64,000 bases of DNA. It comes from Acidobacteriota bacterium (GTDB lineage Bacteria > Acidobacteriota > JAAYUB01). The stretch lies in the NCBI GenBank assembly GCA_029565065.1, contig JAKQOW010000027.1, forward strand, positions 1-64,000. The letters run 5' to 3'. This document shows, one piece after another, positions 39,927 through 49,156 of this stretch (positions within the stretch are counted from its first letter, which is position 1; each line of letters starts with the position of its first letter). The notes beneath the pieces are model-generated. The model had not been told where the DNA came from, ran no database searches, and saw only the letters and a program-made list of their open reading frames with translations. Both the position numbers and the translations under genes were made by a program.

Positions 39927-42056
39927 ATGAAGCGCATCGTACCCATCACCGTGGCCCTGCTCGGCGGCGTCCTGCTGCTGGCCGGGTGCTCCAGAGAAGC
40001 TGAAGAGAAACGGCGCATCGAGACGGAATTGCGGATCATCCAGTGCGAGGCGGGCCGCTGGGGCGGCGCCGACGACTTTCTGCCACGGCTGTTCTCGGAC
40101 CGCGCCCAGGAGCCCGACATGCGCCGGCGCGCGGCCATGGCGATGGGCCGGATCGGCCAGCCCGCGTTTCTCGCCGCGTTGCAGCAGGGACTGAACGCCG
40201 CGGACGCCGAGATGCGGGCCGCCGCCCTGCTGGGCATCGGCGAGATCATCGATGCGGAAAACATGGGGCTGTACGGGGCGGCGCCGAGCCCGGCGGTGAT
40301 CGACGCCGTCCACCGCTGTCTGGCCGATCCGGCTGCGATTGTCCGCGCCCGCGCGGTGGAGGCCCTGGGCAAGACCGGGCGGCTGGATTTTTTGCCTCCG
40401 CCGACAGCGATCGCGCCGGACCCGGGGCGGCTGGACGAGGAGACCCAGCAATTCTATGCCCGGGAATGGGTCAAGGCCGCCGCCCGGGTGGAACAAGTGG
40501 CAGCGGTTCCGGCCATGATCCGCCTGCTCCCGAGCCCGGTGGGCGGCACGGCGGCGCGGATGCTGGCCCGCCTGGCCCGCCGACGAGCCCTGACACTGGA
40601 GCTGCCCGCGGATCGCCTGGGCGCGTTGCTGGTAAGCCCCGATCCGCTGATCCGATCGGGCGGACTGGATCTGGCGCCGTTTGTCCAGTCGCCGCCGGAC
40701 GCATCAGTTCTGGCGGTGCTGCTGGCTGACCCGGACCACGGCGTTCGCATCCATGCGCTGGGCGCGCTGGGCCGCCTGAAAACCACAGCTGCCGCAGCCG
40801 CCATCATCAGGCATGGCGAGTCGACCCTGGCGCGGTCCGAGCTCAAGGGGAACGCCCGTCACGCTTACTTGTGGAAGGAGCTCGAGGCGGCGGTCAACGC
40901 CCTGGGTCAGGTCGGCGATCCTTCGGGTCATACGGCGGTGAGACGCTGGATGGCGGTTGACGGCTTTCTGGCGGCGCGGGGCTTTCAGGCCCTGGTGGCT
41001 GGCGATCCGGCCACCGTGATGCCGCTGCTGACGGATGTCGCACCGCTGAGCGACCAGGCTTCGGCGTCGCATTGGATCCAGGCGGCGGCCGCCAGCCAGG
41101 ATCCGGCGGCGCTCGCCTGGCTGCGCGGGCTGGAACAGGGACAGCGCCCCGATGGCTGGCACGCGGACTGGGTGGCGGGCGCCCGGCCGTTCTACATCAG
41201 TCGGCTGCTGGATGCCACTCCCGGCGAGACGGCCGATGTCCTGCGCCTGCTGGCGGACCCCGATCCGTTTGTCCAGGCGGCCACGCTGGACTGGCTTCGC
41301 GAGAAGGCCCCGGTGTTGGATGCGGAACAAACCGAGGCGGTGTGCCGCCTGGTTGCGAAGGGCCTGAACGGCGATGTGGCGGATCCGCTGATTGCGGCGG
41401 TGCCCCTGCTGCCGCAGGCCGGCGAGGCCGGACGCGGCCTGCTCGTTCGGCTGCTGTCGTCTCGGTATTACCCGGTTCGTCTGCGGGCCGCCCTCACCTT
41501 GAAACAGATGGGTGAGGCAGATCCATTTGCGCGAATCGTCCCGATGCCCACGGCGCCAGTGGATTTTTACCGGAATTTCCTGAAGCGTGGCCGTTACGGC
41601 TGCCAAGTGGAAATCCGGACCAACAAGGGTTCATTCTTTATCGAGTTGTTCCGCAACGATGCGCCGCTTACGTGCATGAATTTCCTCAGCCTGGCCGGCG
41701 AGCGCTACTTCGACGGCGTCAGGATCCACCGGGTGGTCCCCGATTTTGTGGTTCAAACCGGCTGTCCGCTGGGCACGGGCAATGGCGGTCCGGGTCACTC
41801 GATTCCGTGTGAAATTAACACGCTGGTCTATGACCGCGGCATGGTGGGCATGGCCCTCTCCGGCCGCGACACGGGCGGGAGCCAGTTTTTCGTGACCTTG
41901 TCACCCCAGCCGCACCTGGATGGCGGTTACACCATCTTCGCCCGGGTGTCGGGAGGCCTGGAGGTGGTGGATAACCTGATCGAAGGCGACCGGATCGAAG
42001 GGATCGAGATTTTCTGGGATATTCCGTGGGAAGAAAAACGGCCCCTCAGGATCTGA
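39927..42056 (+). CDS. HEAT-repeat lipoprotein with C-terminal cyclophilin PPIase domain
   Basis: 709 residues from ATG 39927 (AGAAGGA). A lipoprotein signal (ALLGGVLLLAGCSRE, lipobox LAGC) targets it to the cell envelope. Residues about 55-560 are HEAT-like helical repeats (RRRAAMAMGRIGQPAFLAAL, VRARAVEALGKTGRLDFL, VRIHALGALGRLKTTAAAAA). Residues about 570-700 are a cyclophilin domain: FRNDAPLTCMNFLSL, DGVRIHRVVPDFVVQTG, GMVGMALSGRDTGGSQFFV and HLDGGYTIFARV, with key Arg, Phe, Gln and His seen. HEAT arrays bind proteins, so this may present clients to the isomerase. It overlaps rsmE by 31 nt. Confidence 0.9.
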   Translation: MKRIVPITVALLGGVLLLAGCSREAEEKRRIETELRIIQCEAGRWGGADDFLPRLFSDRAQEPDMRRRAAMAMGRIGQPAFLAALQQGLNAADAEMRAAALLGIGEIIDAENMGLYGAAPSPAVIDAVHRCLADPAAIVRARAVEALGKTGRLDFLPPPTAIAPDPGRLDEETQQFYAREWVKAAARVEQVAAVPAMIRLLPSPVGGTAARMLARLARRRALTLELPADRLGALLVSPDPLIRSGGLDLAPFVQSPPDASVLAVLLADPDHGVRIHALGALGRLKTTAAAAAIIRHGESTLARSELKGNARHAYLWKELEAAVNALGQVGDPSGHTAVRRWMAVDGFLAARGFQALVAGDPATVMPLLTDVAPLSDQASASHWIQAAAASQDPAALAWLRGLEQGQRPDGWHADWVAGARPFYISRLLDATPGETADVLRLLADPDPFVQAATLDWLREKAPVLDAEQTEAVCRLVAKGLNGDVADPLIAAVPLLPQAGEAGRGLLVRLLSSRYYPVRLRAALTLKQMGEADPFARIVPMPTAPVDFYRNFLKRGRYGCQVEIRTNKGSFFIELFRNDAPLTCMNFLSLAGERYFDGVRIHRVVPDFVVQTGCPLGTGNGGPGHSIPCEINTLVYDRGMVGMALSGRDTGGSQFFVTLSPQPHLDGGYTIFARVSGGLEVVDNLIEGDRIEGIEIFWDIPWEEKRPLRI

Positions 42057-42796
42057 CGCACAGCCGGACCATCCGCGTATTCGTGGAAGGGGGCGCCGCC
42101 GGGCAGGAGGTCCGGTTGGGCGTCGTGGAGGTTCGGCACCTGTTTCGCGTGCTCCGGTTGCGGGCCGGGGCCGGCGTGACGGGTTTCGACGGCGAGGGTC
42201 GGGAATATCCGGGGGTGCTGTCTGCACTGGATGCGCACACCGGCCGGCTTCTCATCACACAGGTGGTGACCGTGCCCCCGCCCGAGTTGCCTGAGATCTG
42301 CCTGGCCCCGGCGCTGATCCGGCCCGACGCTTTCGAGTGGGTGATCCAGAAAGCGACGGAACTGGGTGCGAACCGGCTGCTGCCGCTGGTGGCCGATCAC
42401 TGCTCGCGAACGGACACGCGCGACGGCTCCCCCCGCCGGCGGATGCGCTGGGAACGAATCGCGCGGGAGAGCCTCAAGCAGTGCTGCCGGAACCACCGGC
42501 TACAAATCGCCGAACCGGTTTCCGCCCGCGAATTTCTGGGAAAGCCTACCGGCGGCGAGGCCTGGTTCTGCCACCCGGCTGAAGTCGAAACCCTTCTCGC
42601 CGCCGCGGCGGCGGTGGAGAAACCGATGCGGGTTGTCGTCGCGGTGGGACCCGAAGGTGGTTGGAGCGAGGAGGAGGTCAGCATCGCACGGGCAGCCGGC
42701 TTCCGGCCCGGTCACCTGGGCCGGTATGTGCTCAGGGCCGAAACGGCCGCGTTGGCGGCGCTGACACTGGTGATGCGCCGGTGGCGGTGGCGATGA
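42026..42796 (+). CDS. rsmE: 16S rRNA m3U1498 methyltransferase
   Basis: 256 residues of the RsmE SPOUT family, which methylate U1498 of 16S rRNA. Seen: N-terminal PUA-like HLFRVLRLRAGAGV, DAFEWVIQKATELGANRLLPL, RWERIARESLKQCCRN, and the knotted SAM site VVAVGPEGGWSEEEV with LRAETAALAALTL. The start is GTG 42026 inside the end of the previous gene. It could also begin slightly later, but no better-placed start codon with a ribosome site is obvious. Confidence 0.93.
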   Translation: MGRKTAPQDLTHSRTIRVFVEGGAAGQEVRLGVVEVRHLFRVLRLRAGAGVTGFDGEGREYPGVLSALDAHTGRLLITQVVTVPPPELPEICLAPALIRPDAFEWVIQKATELGANRLLPLVADHCSRTDTRDGSPRRRMRWERIARESLKQCCRNHRLQIAEPVSAREFLGKPTGGEAWFCHPAEVETLLAAAAAVEKPMRVVVAVGPEGGWSEEEVSIARAAGFRPGHLGRYVLRAETAALAALTLVMRRWRWR

Positions 42797-42830
42797 AATC
42801 GGCGGGATATCGTTTCGGAGGAGGACAAAC

Positions 42831-43478
42831 ATGATGTGGCGCGCGTTGGTGGTGACGGGGCTGTTGGCGGGATTCGCGGCGGCCCAGGAGGCGGCGCCTC
42901 CGCCGGCCGATTCATCCGTCGCACCGGCCAAACGGGAACTGGTGCTTCAGATCATCGCCATCATCGAACCGGCCAAGCTCACCGGTGAGATCGAAACGGC
43001 GCTCATTGCAGATCTGGAGCGGCGCTATCCCCAGATCCTGCAGCAGGTGGTGCCGGGATTCACCCGGCCGGAGGAGGAATCGGCGAGAAGCGCCCACGAC
43101 CAGGCTGTGGCCGAGAGTTTCCAGCGCGTCGTCAAACGTTTCCGGACGCTGTATGAGGAACGGATCCAGCTGGCCCAGATTCTTGAAGAAATCTACGTAC
43201 CCCTGTATGATAAGCACTACACGGACGCAGAACTCCAGGACCTCCTCGCCTTCTACCGGACGCCGACCGGCGGCAAGACGTTGCGTCTCATGACCCAGCT
43301 GGTCCAGGAAGCCATGGACGGATCCAACGCCCGATTGATGCCCCAGCTGCTGGGAATTCTGCAGGAGGTCATGGAGGAGGAGAAGGCGGCGTGGCCGAAG
43401 CCTGAACCGCCCCAGGAGCAGGCACCCAAGGACGCTCCGGCAAACCCGCCGCCTCCTGCCGCGGGCGACCATTCGTGA
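42831..43478 (+). CDS. DUF2059-family exported protein
   Basis: 215 residues from ATG 42831 (GGAGGAGG upstream), with a short signal peptide (ALVVTGLLAGFAAAQ). The DUF2059 signature is clear: LYDKHYTDAELQDLLAFYRT followed by PTGGKTLRLMTQLVQEA. The C-terminus is a Pro-rich tail (PPQEQAPKDAPANPPPP). Function unknown. It lies close after rsmE and ends next to telA, so probably in the same transcript. Confidence 0.88.
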   Translation: MMWRALVVTGLLAGFAAAQEAAPPPADSSVAPAKRELVLQIIAIIEPAKLTGEIETALIADLERRYPQILQQVVPGFTRPEEESARSAHDQAVAESFQRVVKRFRTLYEERIQLAQILEEIYVPLYDKHYTDAELQDLLAFYRTPTGGKTLRLMTQLVQEAMDGSNARLMPQLLGILQEVMEEEKAAWPKPEPPQEQAPKDAPANPPPPAAGDHS

Positions 43479-43495
43479 ATCAAGAGGTGAACACC

Positions 43496-44578
43496 ATGGA
43501 ACCACAACCCGCCACCGCGCCCGAGGCGCCGGAACAAGCCGTGCAATTGTCGGCGCATGACCGGGAGCGGATCGATGCGATCAAACGCCAGACCGATCTG
43601 GGCCAGCACCAGGCCATCCTCGGGTACGGCGTGGACGTTCAGGGCAAGATCTCGCATTTTGCCGACCAGGTGCTTGGCGAGGTGCGAGCCAAAGATGCCG
43701 GGGTGGTCGGCGACATGCTCACCGATCTCCTGCTGCACGTGAAGTCGGTCAAGGTCCACCGCCTGGCCGAAGGGCCGGGCTTCCTGGCATCCCTGCCGCT
43801 GATCGGCGGCCTGTTCGACCGGATCAAGCGGTTCATGGCCGAATACCAGTCGCTCAGCTCCCAGATCGACCGGATCGCCGGTCATCTCGACAAGGCGCGG
43901 AACCAGCTGCTGCAGGACGTCTCGCTGCTGGACAAGCTATTTGAGCAGAACGTGCTCCACTTCAAGGATCTCGAGGTCTACATCCAGGCAGGCGAGGAAA
44001 AGCTGGCGGAATTTCAACAGACCGTTCTGGCTGAAGCGCGAGCGAAGGCCGAGAACAGCGGCGATCCCATTGACGTCCAACGGGCCGACGATCTGGGCCG
44101 GCTGGCGAACCGCTTCGAGAAACGGCTCCACGACCTGAAGCTGAGCAAAACGGTGTCGCTCCAGACGCTGCCCCAGATCCGGCTGATCCAGGCCGGCAAT
44201 CAGGAATTGGCCGAGAAAATCCAGAGCTCCATCCTTAACACCATCCCGCTGTGGAAAAACCAGATGGTGCTCGCCATCGGATTGATCCGCCAGAAGAAGG
44301 CGCTGGAACTGCAGCGCGAGGTGTCCGCGACGACCGACGAGCTGCTGCGGCGCAACGCCGAACTGCTCAAGGAGAGCACGGTGGAGATCGCCAAGGAAGC
44401 GGAGAAAGGAATCGTGGATGTGGAGACCGTCCGCAAGGTCAACACCGACCTGATCACGACCATCGAGGAAGTGATCCGGATCCAGCGGGAGGGCCGCAAT
44501 CGGCGCCAGGCGGCTGAGCAGGAACTCGTCCGCCTGGAACAGGAGCTCAAGGACAAACTGGCCGCTGCCGGCAAATAG
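43496..44578 (+). CDS. telA: TelA-family (toxic anion resistance) protein
   Basis: 360 residues from ATG 43496 (AAGAGGTG upstream), preferred over a GTG at 43475 that overlaps the previous stop. Long amphipathic helices dominate, with TelA segments such as SLSSQIDRIAGHLDKARNQLL, DVSLLDKLFEQNVLHFKDLE, IRLIQAGNQELAEKIQSSIL and TIPLWKNQMVLAIGLIRQKKAL. Named for tellurite resistance, the family is more generally linked to envelope stress. No tellurite-related ter genes are present, so the role here is open. Confidence 0.93.
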   Translation: MEPQPATAPEAPEQAVQLSAHDRERIDAIKRQTDLGQHQAILGYGVDVQGKISHFADQVLGEVRAKDAGVVGDMLTDLLLHVKSVKVHRLAEGPGFLASLPLIGGLFDRIKRFMAEYQSLSSQIDRIAGHLDKARNQLLQDVSLLDKLFEQNVLHFKDLEVYIQAGEEKLAEFQQTVLAEARAKAENSGDPIDVQRADDLGRLANRFEKRLHDLKLSKTVSLQTLPQIRLIQAGNQELAEKIQSSILNTIPLWKNQMVLAIGLIRQKKALELQREVSATTDELLRRNAELLKESTVEIAKEAEKGIVDVETVRKVNTDLITTIEEVIRIQREGRNRRQAAEQELVRLEQELKDKLAAAGK

Positions 44579-44618
44579 GCAGCACGCCGATCCGGATATC
44601 GGCTGATCCCGCAGCAGC

Positions 44619-45797
44619 ATGAAGCTCAAAGTGCTCCCCGGAGATTTTGTGGTCGAGGAAGTGCTGGCCACCGCGATCGGCCGGGAACCGGCGGCGTTTC
44701 GCGTGTACCGACTGCGCAAACGGAGCTGGGACACCTTCGACCTGCTGGATGTACTTGCCCGACGGTTGCACGTTCGCCGTGGTGACATTTCGCTCGGCGG
44801 CATCAAGGACCGCCACGGCGACACGACGCAACACGTGGCCGTCCCCGACCGGGTCGACTTGCCGGACGCGGTCACCGACGGCAACTATGAACTGGCTGCG
44901 GCGGGATTCTCACGCCGGCCCCTGTCCGCCAGGGATGTGCGCGGAAACCGCTTCCGGATCACCCTGAGGGACGTCCCGCCGGGCGAAGCGGCGGCTGTGC
45001 GCGACGCCGCCGCAACCGCGGGCCGCGACGGCTTTCCGAATTACTTCGACGACCAGCGCTTCGGCTCGGCCCGTCACGGTCGCGGTTTCATGGGAAAAGC
45101 GATCTTTCTGGGCGAGCGCGAGCGCGCGCTGCGGCTGTTCTTCGAGCCGTCCCGCTGGGACCCGCCGCGGGAGCGCGCGCTCAAGGCCGCCGTGCTGGCC
45201 CACTGGGGGCGCTGGCGCCAGATGCCGGATCAGCCGTTCGGTCCGTACCGGAAGGTCCTGCAGGTTCTGACCACCGAGTCCTTCGAGCGGTCGTACACCC
45301 GGGCCCTGGCCGCCATCGACAAAGACCGGCTGCAGATGGCGCTCAATGCGTATCAATCGTTTTTATTCAACGAGATTCTCTCGCGATGGCTGATCCGCCG
45401 TCACACGGAGGCGGACGGCCCGCTCCGCCGCCGCCGCTATCTGGTCGGGGAAATGATTTTTCCGGAGCGCCTCTCGATGGAATTGCGGGCGGAGCTCGGA
45501 ACCTTGAAACTGCCGGTGCCGGCATCTGACAGCGTGATCGCCGATCCGGCGATCCGGGCGATGGTGGAGGATGTGCTTGCCGAAGAAGGCATCCGCCTCG
45601 ATCATCTCCGGGTAAGAAAAATACCCGGACTGTCGGTTCAGGCCACGGAACGGTCCGCGTGGGTGCTGCCGGAGGGACTGGCGGTGGCGCCCGCGGAACC
45701 GGACGATCTCAATCCAGGGCGATGCTCCATCGGCTTGGAATTCTTCCTGCCGCGGGGCGCCTATGCGACGGTGCTGATCAAGCGGCTGGGTGGTTGA
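44619..45797 (+). CDS. truD: tRNA pseudouridine(13) synthase TruD
   Basis: 392 residues. The TruD catalytic motif is present as GIKDRHGDTTQHVAVP with the nucleophilic Asp, followed by GNRFRITLRDV and NYFDDQRFGSARHGRGFMG, both diagnostic. The C-terminal insertion domain and FLPRGAYATVLIKRL end are typical. It modifies U13 of certain tRNAs. Downstream of telA by 40 bp with no strong ribosome site. Confidence 0.94.
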   Translation: MKLKVLPGDFVVEEVLATAIGREPAAFRVYRLRKRSWDTFDLLDVLARRLHVRRGDISLGGIKDRHGDTTQHVAVPDRVDLPDAVTDGNYELAAAGFSRRPLSARDVRGNRFRITLRDVPPGEAAAVRDAAATAGRDGFPNYFDDQRFGSARHGRGFMGKAIFLGERERALRLFFEPSRWDPPRERALKAAVLAHWGRWRQMPDQPFGPYRKVLQVLTTESFERSYTRALAAIDKDRLQMALNAYQSFLFNEILSRWLIRRHTEADGPLRRRRYLVGEMIFPERLSMELRAELGTLKLPVPASDSVIADPAIRAMVEDVLAEEGIRLDHLRVRKIPGLSVQATERSAWVLPEGLAVAPAEPDDLNPGRCSIGLEFFLPRGAYATVLIKRLGG

Positions 45798-45878
45798 TCG
45801 GCAACCGTCCATCCGCGACGGCATGGGGTTTGACTCCGGCATGCGGGCACCGGTCAGTTCGGGACACCCGCCACCCGA

Positions 45879-45907
45879 TTGATCCCTGCCCCGTTTCACG
45901 GTAGAAT
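45879..45907 (+). promoter_or_regulatory. Promoter of the parA-like gene
   Basis: TTGATC (45879-45884), 17-bp spacer, TAGAAT (45902-45907), 40 nt before ATG 45948, in the 150-bp gap after truD. Confidence 0.62.
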
Positions 45908-45947
45908 AGTGCCCATCGATCGGCGATTCTTCCTTTGACTGGCTGAC

Positions 45948-46712
45948 ATGCGCAGAGTTGTGGTGATCAATTTCAAGGGCGGAGTGGGCAAGACCACCAC
46001 GGCGGTCAACGTGTCCTACGGTCTCGCCGAGCTGGGCTTTCACGTCCTGTTGGTGGACAACGATCCGCAGGCCAATGCCACGTTCGTGCTGGACCGGAAA
46101 TTCAGGTATAGCCTGACCGAGGTGTACCGGGAGGAAGTGCCGCTCGAACAGGCCATCGTGAACGTGCGGCCGAACCTGGACCTCATTCCGGCGTCGAAAT
46201 CGCTGTCCAACATCAACACCTGGCTGATCGAGAACAGCATCCCCAACCGGGCCCAGGTGCTGGACCGCGTGCTGGCGCGGGCCCCGGAATACGACTTCAT
46301 GATCATGGACACGGCGCCCAGCTTCTCGCTCCTCAACGCAAACGCGATCTCCTACGCCCGCGAAGCATGGGTGCCGGTGGCCATGGAATACCTCGCGCTG
46401 GCCAACGTCCGGGAGCTGATCCACGTGTTCTCCCGGGCCGAGGTGCATCTGGCCCGCAAGATCCCCATCAGCAACGTCATCCCCTATTTCGTGGATTCCC
46501 GCAACAAAAAGACCCGCCAGATCATGCGGATGCTGCAGGACATCTTCGGTGACAACCTGACCAACCCCATTCACACAAACGTCAAAGTGTCCGAGGCCTG
46601 CTTCCATTTCAAGACGGTTCTGGAATACGATCCCGAATCCCGCGGCGCCAAGGATTTCCGGCTCCTCATCCGGAAGATCGTCGAAGAAAATTCCCATTAC
46701 CAATCCACCTGA
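45948..46712 (+). CDS. ParA/Soj-family ATPase, orphan
   Basis: 254 residues. The deviant Walker A is INFKGGVGKTTTAVNVSYGLAE cut here as KGGVGKTT, followed by A' VLLVDNDPQANAT and Walker B FMIMDTAPSFSLL. This is the MinD/ParA fold that works as a nucleotide-switched dimer on DNA or membrane. No parB gene or parS-like site is adjacent and the gene is about 20 kb from oriC, so it may position something other than the chromosome, such as protein clusters or chemosensory arrays. Own promoter. Monocistronic or followed distantly by the phosphatase gene. Confidence 0.9.
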   Translation: MRRVVVINFKGGVGKTTTAVNVSYGLAELGFHVLLVDNDPQANATFVLDRKFRYSLTEVYREEVPLEQAIVNVRPNLDLIPASKSLSNINTWLIENSIPNRAQVLDRVLARAPEYDFMIMDTAPSFSLLNANAISYAREAWVPVAMEYLALANVRELIHVFSRAEVHLARKIPISNVIPYFVDSRNKKTRQIMRMLQDIFGDNLTNPIHTNVKVSEACFHFKTVLEYDPESRGAKDFRLLIRKIVEENSHYQST

Positions 46713-46837
46713 CGCCCCGATTCCCGTGTTCTGCTGTCGGACGAATTCAGGTCCGTCCTCAGACACGGCCTGGCCGATGTACCGGTCGGAACCGGCCGTA
46801 CTCCGTGCGAGGGAGTTCTCGGGAGCACCTGAAAATA

Positions 46838-46866
46838 TTGTGAAAACGTGGCGCATTGTTTATAAT
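46838..46866 (+). promoter_or_regulatory. Promoter of the GAF-SpoIIE phosphatase gene
   Basis: TTGTGA (46838-46843), 17-bp spacer, perfect TATAAT (46861-46866). It lies in the 306-bp gap 46713-47018, which otherwise shows a GC-rich inverted repeat near 46764-46797 (ACGGCC ... GGCCGT) that may end parA transcription, and no gene. Confidence 0.65.
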
Positions 46867-47018
46867 AAGCGCAACAAAAGGCATTTCAACGGGATCGGAA
46901 GTTCGTTGTCACAAACAGGGCGTGCCGGCTGAAGGCAGGCCAATTGGCGGATCTGCGGTATTGGTGACGGTGCCAATCCCTGGTGTCCGATTCGCTCGGG
47001 CGGAAGGGTGCTGCGGCC

Positions 47019-48329
47019 ATGGACGAAGAACACCCGTTGTCGCCGGACCATCTGAGTCGGGAAAACGCGCGCTTGCGTCGGGCGGTCGAGGAACTGTCCA
47101 TTCTGAATGAGATCGCCACGGCCATCAATTCCACCCTGTCGCTGGACCGGATCTTGAGCCTCACCCTCCAGAAATGCCTGAAGCATCTCAAGGTGGAACA
47201 AGGGGCCATCCTGCTTCTGGATGAGGGCGGAGGCGACAACCCGTTTCGCACCAAGGTGCGCAAGGCCGACACCGACAGCGATGCGCTGCCCTACCGCCTG
47301 AACGAGCAATTGGCCGGTTGGATGCTCAAATATCACCGGCCGCTGCTGGTGCAGGACCTGCTGCGGGACGAACGCTTCCACGTGCCCGGCAATCAGGAAT
47401 TTCCCATCCGGTCGCTCCTGGGCGTGCCCCTGATGTCGAAAGGTCGAATGATCGGCATGCTGGCGCTGTTCAACAAAAAAACGGGAGACAGCTTCACCGA
47501 CGATGACCAACGATTGCTGAGCATCATTGGAGCCCAGGCGGCGCAGGTGATCGAGAACAGCCGGTTGTTTGAGGAAGAGCAGGCCCTGCAGCGGATGCAG
47601 GAGGAACTGCGGCTGGCCTTCGAGCTGCAGGTCAATCTCCTGCCGAAACTGCCACCGACCATCACGGGCTATGACATCGCCGGTCGCAGCCGGCCCGCCC
47701 GCCAGGTGGGCGGGGATTATTTCGATTTCATCGAGGTGCAGCAAGACCACGTGGCGTTCTGTCTGGGCGATGCCACGGGGAAAGGCATGCCGGCGGCGAT
47801 GCTGATGGCCAATCTCCAGGCCACGATCCGGGGACAGGCCAAGGTCAGCGCCAGCGTCTCCGATTGCCTGCAGCGGGCCAACACCATGCTGTATCACAGC
47901 ACGTCGGCGGAGAAGTTCGCAACCCTCTTTTTCGGATGTCTCGACACATCCGCTCACCGGTTCTGCTTCGCCAACGCCGGACACTGCCCGCCGATCCTGA
48001 TGGATGCGGCCGGCGCCGCCCGCCGGCTGACTCAGGGCGGAATGGTGCTGGGTTGTTTGGAGGATTCCGCCTATTCGGACGACGCGGTGAGACTCCAACC
48101 CGGAGACGTGTTGACGCTGTTCTCCGACGGGGTCACCGAGGCGATGAACGGGCAGGACGAGGAATTCGGCGAACTCCGCTTGGAGGCGGTCATCCGCGAC
48201 AACCGGGAGCAGCCGGCCGAGGTGTTGATCGAAGCGGTGTTTCGGTCGGTTTGTGAGCACGCGGGCGATCGGGCCCAGGCCGATGACATGACCGCGGTGG
48301 TGATCAAGCGGTGCGTCGGCCGGTCCTGA
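47019..48329 (+). CDS. GAF-domain SpoIIE/RsbU-type protein phosphatase
   Basis: 436 residues from ATG 47019; an in-frame GTG at 46983 is possible. A short coiled coil (RENARLRRAVEELSILNEI) leads into a GAF domain (about 35-185: GAILLLDEGGGDN, LRDERFHVPGNQEFPIRSLLGVPL). The C-terminal 230 residues are a PP2C-type SpoIIE phosphatase: RPARQVGGDYFDFIE, LGDATGKGMPAAMLMA, FANAGHCPPILM and FSDGVTEAMNGQDEEFG, with metal-binding Asp residues present. It probably dephosphorylates an anti-sigma antagonist or another regulator in response to a GAF ligand. It precedes an ABM-like gene and a Ser/Thr kinase, suggesting a phosphorylation switch. Confidence 0.92.
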   Translation: MDEEHPLSPDHLSRENARLRRAVEELSILNEIATAINSTLSLDRILSLTLQKCLKHLKVEQGAILLLDEGGGDNPFRTKVRKADTDSDALPYRLNEQLAGWMLKYHRPLLVQDLLRDERFHVPGNQEFPIRSLLGVPLMSKGRMIGMLALFNKKTGDSFTDDDQRLLSIIGAQAAQVIENSRLFEEEQALQRMQEELRLAFELQVNLLPKLPPTITGYDIAGRSRPARQVGGDYFDFIEVQQDHVAFCLGDATGKGMPAAMLMANLQATIRGQAKVSASVSDCLQRANTMLYHSTSAEKFATLFFGCLDTSAHRFCFANAGHCPPILMDAAGAARRLTQGGMVLGCLEDSAYSDDAVRLQPGDVLTLFSDGVTEAMNGQDEEFGELRLEAVIRDNREQPAEVLIEAVFRSVCEHAGDRAQADDMTAVVIKRCVGRS

Positions 48330-48363
48330 AACCGCAGGGCAGATCTGCGGAGAGGAGGCGGCA

Positions 48364-49128
48364 ATGGGGCTGTTCCTCCGGATGCTCAAGCTGAAGCTGC
48401 ATCCCGAGTTCGTGGGTCTCATGCGGGAGTTTTACTCAGGGCGGGTGCTGCCGGCGCTGCGGGATGTGCCCGGCTGCCGGTTTGGCGGATTGTTGCAAAG
48501 CCGGGCGCAACCCACCGAAGTCGTGTCCATGACCATCTGGGACAGTCCGGAGCAGGCGGAAGCCTACAGCGGCAGCCCGCTGTATGCCGGCTTGGTCGAG
48601 GCGATTCGGCGCGGTCTGGCCGATGCGGCCGAATGGAAAGTGCGACTGACCGATGACCTGCAGCTCGAGGTGGACAGCGAGCATCGGGAGCCGGTGGTCA
48701 AGGGCTATGTCCTGGCGTCGGACGGCTGCCTGAATCCGGCCATGGACGCACAACCGGGCCGGAGCTTTCTGCGCATCGTGGCGCTGCGGGTCGCCCCCGG
48801 CCGGCTCGCCGAAAGCCGGAACATCTACCAGGGGGAAATTCTGCCGGTGCTGCTCGCCACACCCGGCTGCCGGTGTGCCTGCCTGCTGGACAGCCTGGCG
48901 GACGAGGGGGAAGTGATATCGGTGACCGTCTGGGACAGCTTGGAAGACGCCGATCGCTACGAGCGGAGCGGACAGTTCGAGACGCTGATGGATCGGCTGG
49001 GCCCCGCACTGACCGGGCTTTTCCGCTGGAAAATCGCCCTGGAACGCGAGTCGGCGTTGCAGGTGCGCACCAGCGACGACGCGGCGGTGACTGGCTACGC
49101 GTTGGTGGCGGCCGAGCGATTTTGTTGA
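48364..49128 (+). CDS. Protein with two ABM-like (dimeric alpha+beta barrel) domains
   Basis: 254 residues made of two similar halves. Each has a strand pair, a helix with GRVLPALRDVPGCRFGGLL or GEILPVLLATPGCRCACLL, and then EVVSMTIWDSPEQAEAY or EVISVTVWDSLEDADRY, followed by a helix. This is the antibiotic-biosynthesis-monooxygenase-like fold, used by haem-degrading and small-molecule enzymes and as a sensor; no catalytic signature is clear. It lies 34 bp after the phosphatase and 28 bp before the kinase gene, so it is probably part of the same unit. Confidence 0.78.
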   Translation: MGLFLRMLKLKLHPEFVGLMREFYSGRVLPALRDVPGCRFGGLLQSRAQPTEVVSMTIWDSPEQAEAYSGSPLYAGLVEAIRRGLADAAEWKVRLTDDLQLEVDSEHREPVVKGYVLASDGCLNPAMDAQPGRSFLRIVALRVAPGRLAESRNIYQGEILPVLLATPGCRCACLLDSLADEGEVISVTVWDSLEDADRYERSGQFETLMDRLGPALTGLFRWKIALERESALQVRTSDDAAVTGYALVAAERFC

Positions 49129-49156
49129 AGGCGGGTGCGGGCAGGAGGCATGGACG

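Noticed and set aside
45363-46856. A 497-codon minus-strand frame over parA.
   Set aside because: Opposite to parA and the end of truD, with no recognisable motif. The ParA Walker motifs decide for the plus strand.
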